Source of the DNA: Topomyia yanbarensis
Lineage: Eukaryota; Arthropoda; Insecta; Diptera; Culicidae
Reading direction: 5' to 3'
Length of the DNA stretch: 64,000 nt
Assembly: GCF_030247195.1 (NCBI RefSeq)
Contig: NC_080672.1
Span: 68,241,771 to 68,305,770, forward strand
Shown: in pieces, positions 9,972 to 18,552 of the stretch
Position numbering within the stretch: the first letter of the stretch is position 1
How the letters are laid out: every line of letters begins with the position of its first letter
The notes under the pieces: model-generated
What the model was told of the DNA's origin: nothing
The model's input: the letters and a program-made list of their open reading frames with translations, nothing else
Database searches by the model: none
Program-made: the position numbers and the translations under genes

Positions 9972-10130
9972 ACCATCATTTTTGTAAAGAATAATTTGAA
10001 ATATTCCTCGCCCAAATCAGCTTTTGTCCGAAAATCCTAATGAGTATCAACATATTTGAAGAACGTGTTCCTTATGTATTCTACATCTCTCCGGTTATGT
10101 CGCAGACATTACCCACCCATCTTTTTGCAT

Positions 10131-10398
10131 TCTCGAACAAACCGACCAAGTAGGCATCGTTGGCTTCTCGGGGCATCATTACGACTGAGCTTTGTAAGCG
10201 TAGCTCGACTTTGCAGTCCTGCACAATCTCACGACCCAGACGCTGGAACGATAGCCTACTCTGTTGCCCTTTAGTTGGGGCGAAATTCTTGCAGGGCGAC
10301 AGTTCCTGATCGGGTTGCGATGAGTCACCAGTAGCTGGGGCACTTTTTCCGCCGTCGTCATCGCCGACTGCTTTTCTTCGGTGGACTGGCTGCTTGCT
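10131..10398 (-). pseudogene. histone H3-like pseudogene (d)
   Basis: Minus-strand frames give a decayed N-terminal tail, a GATCAGGAACTGTCGCCCT block matching [48 protein letters not shown], and then a junction into the palindrome arm at AAAAAGATGGG. H3 therefore runs to just after LVGLFE and is cut. The reading frame is broken at least twice upstream of the FQRL segment. This is the best-preserved core of the four copies. It lies outside the inverted repeat and points into it. Confidence 0.85.
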
Positions 10399-10399
10399 A

Positions 10400-10600
10400 G
10401 TGCTTGAACGAATACGAATGATGAGAAAAACCGACCGACAGATATTTATATAATCGCGCTAATACGCACTACTATCGCTTTCTCCCTCGTTCTCGTGCCG
10501 TGCATGAGCCTTTCCTTTCCGTCCGGCTTCTAATGGCCTAACCAAAGGAATATGCCGTCTTTCCCCCACCAAGTGCTCTCGTCAAGCAACCCAATGCGAA
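10400..10600 (-). promoter_or_regulatory. H3-like promoter region of copy (d), with TATA box
   Basis: On the minus strand: GGACGGAAAGGAAAGGC, GGCACGAGAACGAGGG, GCGATAGTAGTGC, then TATATAAATATC (about 10441-10452) and, some 10 nt on, GTCGGTCGGTTTTTCTC leading to the coding remnant. The TATA element sits about 45-55 nt before the remnant, a plausible histone promoter layout. Homologous to 8495-8640. Confidence 0.6.
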
Positions 10601-10609
10601 TAACCATAC

Positions 10610-11090
10610 GAACAAACATGTAGTGGACCTATATATAAACTTTTCATTATTTTATTGTTCGGTTGGTCTACCATAACGACGGCTCTGTGCGGGATGGGCT
10701 GAAAATTTTCACTTTTCCGAGTCGTTTTCGAAAGATTTTTCAAAACTCATTTTTTTGTTATTAGTACATGTTATACATACTTCAAATTTTAATACAGCAT
10801 AGAGGAACAAATTTTCAACAAATTGGCCTAAAAATCAAATCATTCTGTTAAGTATGATAAAAGTTATTAACGTTCAAAATCTGACGCGGCGCCGCAGCCG
10901 ATATTTTGAAACGGGACCCCTATATTGAAACCTTAAATGTATTCTACATTAAAAGTTTTCCCAATATCGATTCTTCTTTGGTTTTTGCTATTTTTCTATC
11001 GGAACAACCGGTGGGGTGCCGTGGTCGGTCTGGCGAATTCGCATGGAGCGTGACGTCCGGTTCGCTGGTATTTCGACGACTCATACTCGC
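10610..11090. other. repeat-derived DNA beside the histone block
   Basis: 10820-10880 loosely matches a stretch of the palindrome arm (GTTAAGTA.(G/A)AT.AAAGTTA..AA), and 11010-11025 (GGGGTGCCGTGGTCGG) matches 7562-7575. 10889-10925 (GATATTTTGAAACGGGACCC) resembles 34332-34355. A dispersed repeat family is present but its limits are unclear. Confidence 0.4.
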
Positions 11091-11218
11091 TGCTCTGTTG
11101 CAGTCTACTCGACTAGTCCTCGGCGGTGGATCTAGCTTATACCTGCGGAGAGTTCCCTGACGGTGATTGCTCTCCCGAAACCGTTGTTAGATGTCCATTC
11201 CGCTGTAAGACGGTCATG

Positions 11219-11469
11219 ATCTACATCAGCGGTTCTCAACCTTTTTCGTACCAAGGAACCCTTCGATATCACACGGGGTTGCTGCGGACCCCCACAGATA
11301 AACATCAATTTTGTATGCTATCAATATGTTATTTTCAATTTGTTAGGAAACAAGATTTGAAATTTCAATATGCACTCGGAAAATATATTTTTCTTCGCGG
11401 ACTCCCAGCAATGACTTCGTGGCCCCCTAGGGGCCCGCGGACCCCAGGCTGAGAATCACTGATCTACAT
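11219..11469. mobile_element. hAT-type non-autonomous element with 8-bp TSD
   Basis: The 235-bp body (11227-11461) begins CAGCGGTTCTCAACC and ends GGCTGAGAATCACTG, imperfect inverted termini of the CAG...CTG type. It is flanked on both sides by the octamer ATCTACAT (11219-11226 and 11462-11469). An 8-bp duplication with CAG/CTG ends is diagnostic of the hAT superfamily. It has no coding capacity, so it needed a transposase from elsewhere. It is inserted in the R1-like LINE 3' region. Confidence 0.85.
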
Positions 11470-11726
11470 CATATCTCTGTTTACTGCGTTCCACGTCTTT
11501 ACGTCGGTTGTCATTCTGTATGCTACATTATTCGGGTTGATGTCCGGTCCTCCCGTTTTAAGTAGCTCCCTGCACATCACTTCAAACTTCGGAAATTCAA
11601 AGACTCCCCTCGGACATTCAAAGACTTCAAACCTCGGACATTCAAAGACGCTCCGGTGTCTCCTCGACGTTCTCACACTCCAGGCACAGTGTTGACATTG
11701 CGTACCCACACCGATGAAGATACTCC

Positions 11727-12233
11727 TTAACCCATTCATGCCCATGTTGTTTGTGGACAACAACGTTTGTAAACAGCTATAACTTTTGATTGAGGAAAGA
11801 TTCGCTCGCAAAAACAAGTAAGTCTAATAATTGTGACTATTGCCTTTCATTTGAATATTAACAGTTACAAGGATCAGCTCTAGAACTGAAGTTATTGCAA
11901 ATATTCTGATTGGATTCCGCTGGAGCAGTGCTGCCAGGGACAGTTTATGTTGACGACCGCAAATGAATTTTTCATATATCTTCGTAATGGTGCAATATTT
12001 TTGAAAACTGATAAAACTTATCAATTTAGTCTGTCTTTGGCTACGTTTTCCATGTAATTCGACTATTGTAAATATTCTAGGAGAATTGTATTAAGCACGG
12101 GAATGTAAAAATCTTTACATTCCTATCTTTATGAAAAAATACTTTTCGTGTTTCTTGATCTCACCGTTTTCAAGGAAAAATAGTTTTGAAACCCTACATG
12201 CACCAGAAAAAAAGTTGGGCATGAAAGGGTTAA
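11727..12233. mobile_element. TTAA-flanked (piggyBac-like) MITE, copy A
   Basis: A 499-bp body lies between two TTAA tetramers (11727-11730 and 12230-12233). The ends are CCCATTCATGCCCA and, reversed, CCCTTTCATGCCCA, so the termini are inverted repeats that begin CCC after TTAA, as in piggyBac-type elements. It has no coding capacity. Its interior words (TGGAGCAGTGCTGCCAG; CTATAACTTT) recur in copies B, C and D. It is inserted cleanly in the R1-like LINE, whose sequence resumes on each side. Confidence 0.85.
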
Positions 12234-12856
12234 GCAGCCGTGGTTCGGTAGGAGCTGTTTTAGGTGGATCTCTCCGTGCTTTCTATTGACCCACGTCGAC
12301 AGGTTTGGATGAGCCGGTAGGTCCACTTTCCTTTCTCCGTATTATCCCATTCCTGCTGCTACGTCACCATCGAATCGATACTCATCATCTTCCTCACGTT
12401 TCTGACGTTTCATTGATTGTAGCTCTTGATATCCTCTGTCAGGGTAATGCAGATGGGGATCATCTCGGCGTCAAGGCATACTGCCTCCGGTACGCAATCG
12501 CAACTCGTACGATCAGAAGTCGAAGCGTCCTGTTCAGCTTTTCGCGGTTTTACTTGGTTTTTAGCGCCGCACCCCAAGCAGGAGCCCCATTTGCTTCAAT
12601 GCACGCTTCGATGCATTCACATGCCCTTCGATAGTGATCTGTATCCGCTGAACCGCTTTGCAGTTGCTGTCCAACAAAAAATCCGTCTTGTAGTGAGCTA
12701 TTTGCAGCTTGACCCGTTCATCCAGCTCTCGATCGCATCGATTGTCTCCGTCACCGACACCTCCATTTCTTCAAGTGTCTCACCGTTAGTGACACATCGT
12801 CCACGAAACCAACGATTTTCACTTTCCTGGGCAGCCGCAGTGTTAAGACCCCACAC

Positions 12857-13442
12857 TGATAGAATATATTCGTAAATCGCTAGAAATTAATTTCGTACAA
12901 ACAACTTTCATAAAATATACGAATTTATCGTACATATGATGAATCGTTCGTAGTTCTATCGAAACACTTTTATTTTTTACGAAAACTTTCGTTCATCAAG
13001 CGGCCATTTCTTCGTACCACAATAAAATCGATTTGGCCACAACGATTCTTTTAAATAAAAAAAAACGATGTTGTCAAACATCGATCCCAAAGGATCGACT
13101 GAAAACAATAAGAGGCTGATAAATACGAAAATTTTTCTAAGATAAACGAAAAGATTTCGTGCGACCAACGAATTCGTTCGTAATATATACAAACGTTTAT
13201 TAAAATAAACAAAACCTTTCATTTCATTCACGAAAATTAATGTCGTTATCAACGATAACATTCGTGCAGTGTACATTAAATGTGTAAAACTTACGAAAGC
13301 TTTCGTTCACCATACGGCCATTCTTGTTCATGAAATGAACGAAACTTACTATTTACAATGCACGAAAATACTTTGCTGCAGAAAACGACGAATGAATTCG
13401 TGCATTACATGATCGATTTCATTATATTTACGAATTGATAGT
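12857..13442. mobile_element. TIR element inside the R1-like LINE
   Basis: It starts CACTGATAGAATATATTCGTAAAT and ends with the approximate reverse complement (ATTTACGAATTGATAGTATCAGTG in part). Between them the DNA is very rich in TTCGT/ACGAA words on both strands. It has no transposase. LINE coding sequence on either side (QGSILCPTLCNG..MGYA and GVLTLRLPRKVKIVG) joins up when it is removed, so it is a true insertion. I could not settle the target duplication. Confidence 0.65.
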
Positions 13443-14634
13443 ATCAGTGCAACGCATATCCCATTACAAAGTGTTGGACAGAGAATGGAGCCCTGAGTAA
13501 CGCCCGCTGCGACTCGCAGTGCCTTCTGCCCTTTTGTTCGTCTGGTACAGCAGTGCACTACTCTGGAAGTAGCTCTTCAGGATCTGGCTAATTCTGTTAT
13601 GCCACGCTGCGGCATTGGTCTATTCGAGGCTGGATGGCCCGGTTACTTCCCTGACTTTGGCAGCAACATCAGTTTCTGCACCTTCCTCATTTCGGAGATT
13701 ACCAACGTCTAAGGATATGCCAGGATCGCAGCTTTCAGTACCACGGTTGGTATTTTATCCGGACCGGGGGTTTTCTTTGATTATAGTCACAAAGACGCGT
13801 CGAGCTCGTCGTTAGTCACTTGCCAGTCGACTGTGTTACCTCCTTCTTCTTCGCCGTACGGTGTCGGTGACCAGATAGTTGAATCGTGATTCGGGAAGAG
13901 ACCCGAATTATTTTTAGCTTACCCGGGCATATTTCAGCTGGTGTCGACGCACCCTCGTCTTCGTCATGACGACTCAGTACGCGTCCCCCAGGGATTGGCG
14001 TTCATTTCTCAGCACAGCTACTTATGGCAATTGGCTTGCTAAGCTTGATCTTCCGTTTTAAAGAGTCCCTACCTTCTCGAAACGTCGCTTGCGCTCCTCT
14101 CTCACTCTCCGATCTTGCGCTCTGAGCCCGCCTTCTGGCTCTAAGACAAGCAGCGTGTAGCGTACTGAGCTACTCATTTAACCAGTAAGCTGCACGCCGT
14201 CTACTGCATGGCCCTAGTTTTCGTGACATTGTAACGTCACAATCCTTCTTGTTAGATGAGCCGCATCAACGTACTTGATCCCATTGTTCGCCGAAGTAAC
14301 TCAACAAAGAGGTTTTCGTTAAAGGCTTTCGTCTTCCACTTTAGCTTGCCGCCCGTCCTTCTTCGTGATGCAGCAGGGTTCCATTGGCCGATGCGGTAGC
14401 GAATCGCCTGGTGGTCTCTATGGGGATACTTCTCTCAAACTCTCCAGTCCATGTTCGCCGTCAGTCAAGGACTACAGAATTTGGCGAAATTTTTCTCGGT
14501 ACCGATATCCGTTTCGTGAACCATTAAGCTCCTAGCTTCGCCCCGATCTACTTGTTATAGTCCGCGGAGGTTGAGCTAGCCTCCACAACGTGCCGACAGG
14601 TAGGTGGCGAGTGTGCAGCGAATTTTCACTACAA

Positions 14635-14910
14635 GGAAATATTTTCACAAGATAACTTTCGCAAATGAAACTTTGGGAATTTCATTTAAAATATGAGGCA
14701 TATTTTTGTTTAACATATTCATTTTTTTCAATTTTCTCCAAAATATTTCGGGGAGGTTTCGTCCCCAAACCCCCCCGCTACCATGCCACTGGCAGCACAG
14801 TTGTTCTTTTCGCATTCAGCGTGAGTTAACAATGTTTGCATGCTTCTCTTTTGTGCATCGATAAAACACTATTTTACAGCATTTCTGAACTCAATAAGCT
14901 GGTGGTCATT
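14635..14910. other. non-coding stretch, nothing recognised
   Basis: AT-rich flank between the decayed LINE and the long-TIR element. A run of C residues at 14769-14776 is the only notable item. Confidence 0.3.
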
Positions 14911-15604
14911 TTTAATGTGAAATCGTGTGCTGAATCCGAAAATGAAATCCAAAAAAATTATAATAGAACAGTTTTCAAGTTAGACTAAAAAAATGAATTT
15001 CACCTTCAAAATAAAAAGTACGTTTAGTAAAATCCATATATCTTTGGTCATAGAGCATCGATACGAAATATAATTATGTTATATTAAAGGAAAATGAATG
15101 TACTTTTGGTCGCCTGAACATTTTGTTTTAGTGTGACTAATGGTTCTGACGTTAGTTACGAGTTTGTTGATCTTTTTCCTTAATTTTTTTCTCATTTTTA
15201 AAGAAATGTTTAAATGTTTGGTCAAGATTTTGGGCAAGATAAAGAAAAATAATATTTTTAGTGCAAGCCTAAAAGCCAGTGAAAATAAACCCTTTTGAGT
15301 TCAAATCCGATGAAAATTGGCGAAAGTAATTCGACTTTTTGTGAAATGGGAATTTTTGAGTTGCTCGGGGTCAATTTATTAAACCGTCTCGATCCCAATT
15401 TTTTCTAGGGTTTGTTTCATAACATATGAGGGTTTCTCTGTAACTTTGTAAAATAAATAAAATGAAGAATTTTGAGAGAATTTAATCTGTGGTAATATTC
15501 GACCGCGTTTAACCAAATGATTCAAGTCTTCTGATCATAATAATTTCAGGTTCAGTAAAGTGATAAGTTAGCAAAAAATGGCATATAATCATACACATAA
15601 TTAA

Positions 15605-15772
15605 GGGGGTGACCGTAGCGTAGTTGGTAAATCGATTGCCTTGTACGAGGCGCACCTGGGTTCGAGTCCCAACCCCGCACATAGGGTTAGAAATTTTTCA
15701 TAAGAGATTTTTCTAACCCGAAGAGGCTAGAGTCTATAATATAGATATAATCGAAATAAAAAAAAGATATAT
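15605..15772 (+). mobile_element. Feilai-like tRNA-derived SINE, copy 3
   Basis: The closest of the three copies to a clean tRNA-like head: GACCGTAGCGTAGTTGGTAA, TTGCCTTGTACGAGGCGCAC, B-box GGTTCGAGTCC, then CATAGGGTTAGAAATTTTTC, TTTTCTAACCCGAAGAGGC and a tail ATAATCGAAATAAAAAAA. It is nested in the centre of the long-TIR element, so it is younger than that element. I see no convincing target duplication. Confidence 0.8.
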
Positions 15773-15866
15773 TGTTTGCATGTGTCATACAGAATCGTTT
15801 ATGTTCAAAATTCGGTGTAAACTGTACGCTCCAATATGTCCTTATATACATATCGTAAACTTATGA

Positions 15867-16384
15867 GCTTAAGCTTGAGCTTGTGCGACCACCCCTGGCT
15901 ACTACTCCGTTATCGATCGGGACTAGCTAAAGTTGCACAGGGAATCAGTAGATAATTATGCTTGGGAGTAGCGAAATATCTTTCAATGTGCAACTCCTGG
16001 TAATCCTAAAGTGTTTTTGATCAATACCGGCGCACGCCTGGCCCGAACGTAGATCGCGGAAGGAAAGGGAAGGAATGGTTAGTCCAATACTTGCTTTTGC
16101 TAGAGGCCGTATATACTACTGCGCACTCCACAAGTATCAGGGGAGGAGGATATTTTTGTTAGTAAGAGTATAGAAGTTGGATATACTTCTTCTTTACCGA
16201 CGCCAGAGAGGTGATTCCACTACAATTTCATGGAGCGACCAACTGCTTTACTTCCCCTTCCGAAGGAAGTATCGACCATAGATTTTTTCACCTCAGAAAA
16301 ATCTCAAGGGCCTCGGCTGGAATTGAACCCAGGCCAATTGGAATGAATGGCGGTCACGCTTACCACTCAACCACCGGCGCCGTC
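15867..16384 (-). mobile_element. second tRNA-derived SINE family, 518 bp, 18-bp TSD
   Basis: The flanks carry an exact 18-bp duplication CATATCGTAAACTTATGA (15849-15866 and 16385-16402). On the minus strand the element opens GGACGGCGCCGGTGGTTGAG with TGGTAAGCG (A-box), and reaches GGTTCAATTCC (B-box) about 60 nt in, then CAGCCGAGGCCC. A TTTTTCTGAGGTGAAAAAATC hairpin and CTTCCTTCGGAAG follow. The 3' end is CAAGCTCAAGCTTAAGC rather than poly-A, suggesting a partner LINE that recognises a short repeat tail. Length and precise TSD imply a complete insertion. Confidence 0.85.
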
Positions 16385-17559
16385 CATATCGTAAACTTAT
16401 GACGGCGCAAAATGTTAAATGCTTTCACTAGTTTTATAAGCAAGTGATTCATCCCTTTTCATCACGTTTTGTTGTACTAATATTTTATTTTACGTTATTA
16501 AAACGACGTGAAGATTGTATTTTGAAATTATACATATTGGATGCACATAGGCTCCTGCGACGTACCGTTTTTACTGGTCTAGCCCACAAAACTTCAATGT
16601 ACTAGAATACATTCCGTAAGACATCTAAGTATGATTGCAAAATATTCTATGTTCTTCAATTTATTCAGACTTTGAGGTTTTAAACGTAAAATAAGTCGCG
16701 TAGTATCACATATATGTAGGTAAAGTTTGTATTAACAGTGTACAAAACATAGTTGAGCACTTATAGAGTTTCAAAATATGAGCTTTATGACTCGTGAGGA
16801 TTTAGTTAATAAAGCATTTTGTATTAGAAGTGAGTTATTTTCTGCATGGCACATGTAAATATTACACGCAGTATTGCATACTAATCAAACGATGATCTAT
16901 CCCTTCACTGCGCCTGAAATTATTATCATCAGAAGACTGGAATCATATGGATAAACAAGGTCAAATAGTACTCCAGATCAATTTTTCTAAAATTCTTCAT
17001 TTTATTTGTTCTACACAGTTCTAACAGCGATTCCATATCATTTTTTGAAATCAGCCCTAGAAGAAAATATGTTTGAGACGGTTCAATAAGTTAAGCCTGG
17101 GAAACTCAAAAATTCTCATTCAACAACAAATTTGGTACAACTTTCACAATTTTCATCGGATGTAATCTGATGAGGGCTTATTTTCATTGGGCATTAGCAG
17201 TCTATAAGTATCACTGGAAATATAATTTTTAAAAGTGCTTAATTTTGCCCAAAATCTTGACCAAACGCTCTTTAAAAAATTAAGAAAAATTAAGAAAAAA
17301 TTCAACAAACTCGTAACTAACGCCAGAACCATTAGTCACATCAAAACAAAAAGTTGGGACGACCGAAAGTACATGAATTTACCTTTAATTTACCATAATT
17401 ATATTTCATGTTGATGCACTATAATCGAAGATATATGGATTTTACGAAACGTGCTTTTTTCTTTAAAGGTGAAATCTATTTTTTCATTCTAACTCGAAAA
17501 CTGTTCTACTGTACTGGACCGTATTTTCGGATTCAGCGCACAATTTTACATCGAAGTCA

Positions 17560-18255
17560 GTGTTGGTGCAATGCAATGAATAATGTGCAAATCTAATTAA
17601 AACGCATTTTTTTCCAATTGTTCATGATGATATAAAGAATCGTAACTGAACTTATAGATCCTGAGATCAAGAGAGGCAAAACTATTTGAAACTTTTCGTG
17701 TTTGATTGAGCCACTTAGGTGTTTCAATTTGACGACTCTGCCTGAAATAACTTCCTAGTTGATGGAAATTTTCCCTTTTTTCGTGACTTTTTCAATTTTG
17801 ATTTAGTAAATTAGTTTTATTGTACAATCTCGTTTTGGCGGAGTTATAAGCGTGCAAACCTTACACAGTTTCGTTACACAGGAGATATTTTTGATTTAAG
17901 AATGACACCTAGCCCAGATAGTGGAGTAAGACATTTTAAATATCAAAATCGTAAACAATGACATTGTACTTTCATCGAAAATTTACTTTCCACAAATTGC
18001 CGGCATACGCAAAGGACACGCACCCATTACGACATTCTTTGTGTGTCAATATTTCACCAGAATTTATTTATTTATATGCTGCGGGGGTTCCTTCCAAGAA
18101 ATAAAAACAAATCAGAATCGATTTTCTTCTTTACAATACAGCGATGATCTGACGGGTTCGCCAATGTGACGCTTATAATATCTACCTGAAAAAATCGCTC
18201 TTACTGCTCGTTTTTCGCAAGCGATGCCAACACTGGTTACTTTAATATTATCTTC
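17560..18255. other. non-coding stretch upstream of the LTR element
   Basis: AT-rich DNA with no recognised gene. It ends at the ATATC target duplication of the Ty3/gypsy element; this DNA and 23550 onward were contiguous before that insertion. Confidence 0.4.
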
Positions 18256-18260
18256 ATATC

Positions 18261-18541
18261 TTTTGTACCGTGTAAGTCCCCGACACTTGCTTACGGATCG
18301 TCTCTATATCAGGGGAATAAAACGCGAACGATAACAATTAAAACAAACTATATTTTATCGAACACATTAAAAGCACGGTACAACTTTATACAGGACGTAA
18401 ACAAAACTGAAACTGACAACCACAAAAACATTTCATTGATGCGCTTATCAGGCATCACACATTGACAGCTATGCTGCCGAGTTAGAGCCTAGCGCTGAAC
18501 GGGGTACTAATTAATACACCGCGATAGGGTTGTCCTCAACA
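18261..18541 (-). repeat. 3' LTR of the Ty3/gypsy element
   Basis: 281 bp. On the minus strand it begins TGTTGAGGACAACC and ends GGTACAAAA. It differs from the 5' LTR at three positions that I could find (in the AATTAAAA.AAACT, CAACT.TATACAGG and ACAGG.CGTAAAC contexts). The 3' terminus implied by the target duplication is AAAA rather than the usual CA. Confidence 0.92.
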
Positions 18542-18552
18542 TCTCCCCTCTT
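18542..18552 (-). promoter_or_regulatory. polypurine tract
   Basis: The minus strand reads AAGAGGGGAGA immediately before the 3' LTR. It primes plus-strand DNA synthesis. It overlaps the pol stop codon (18551-18553), so coding and priming signals are fused. Confidence 0.85.

Larger units (their letters stand above)
9235..10126. repeat. right arm of 892-bp inverted repeat
   Basis: Reverse complement of 7104-7995 with one mismatch seen (9773). Holds H3 copy (c), stem-loops at 9492 and 9956, and two tandem, diverged copies of a unit made of stem-loop, about 130 bp, then CTCCGGTTATGT and ACATTACCCACCCATC. The outer edge abuts H3 copy (d). Confidence 0.95.
11470..14630 (-). pseudogene. R1-like LINE, heavily decayed reverse transcriptase
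   Basis: Read on the minus strand from 14.63 kb down, fragments follow the order of an R1-type ORF2. They are: an SDHQAI-like endonuclease end near 14400 (RDHQAIRYRIGQ); the CRRRAAYW...LRARRRAQSAR linker near 14100-14200; AGVTQGSILCPTLCNG (reverse-transcriptase motif) at about 13480-13530; GFVDDVSLTV (the catalytic DD box, Y/F-x-DD) at about 12800; and the CQHC...FECPRFEVMCRELLKTGG C-terminal zinc region near 11550-11720. Stops and frameshifts are frequent. Two elements split it: a TIR element exactly between the QGS motif and the DD box, and a TTAA element before the C-terminus. Clade assignment (R1/LOA group) is from motif style only. Confidence 0.75.
14914..17551. mobile_element. old element with ~650-bp inverted arms
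   Basis: Left arm 14914-15568 and right arm 16893-17551 are diverged reverse complements. Matching landmarks are GCTGAATCCGAAAAT / ATTTTCGGATTCAGC, TTTGGTCAAGATTTTGGGCAA / TTGCCCAAAATCTTGACCAAA, and TCTGATCATAATAATTTCAGG / CCTGAAATTATTATCATCAGA. The ~1.3-kb centre has no transposase and now holds two SINEs. Family unknown; the structure is that of a fold-back or long-TIR non-autonomous DNA element. Confidence 0.8.

Noticed and set aside
7104..10126. Palindrome as a simple assembly artefact
   Set aside because: The spacer is asymmetric, one mismatch distinguishes the arms, and the outer flanks differ; still, long-read confirmation is wise.
10179..10361. 60-codon minus frame as a gene
   Set aside because: Out-of-frame reading of H3 copy (d).
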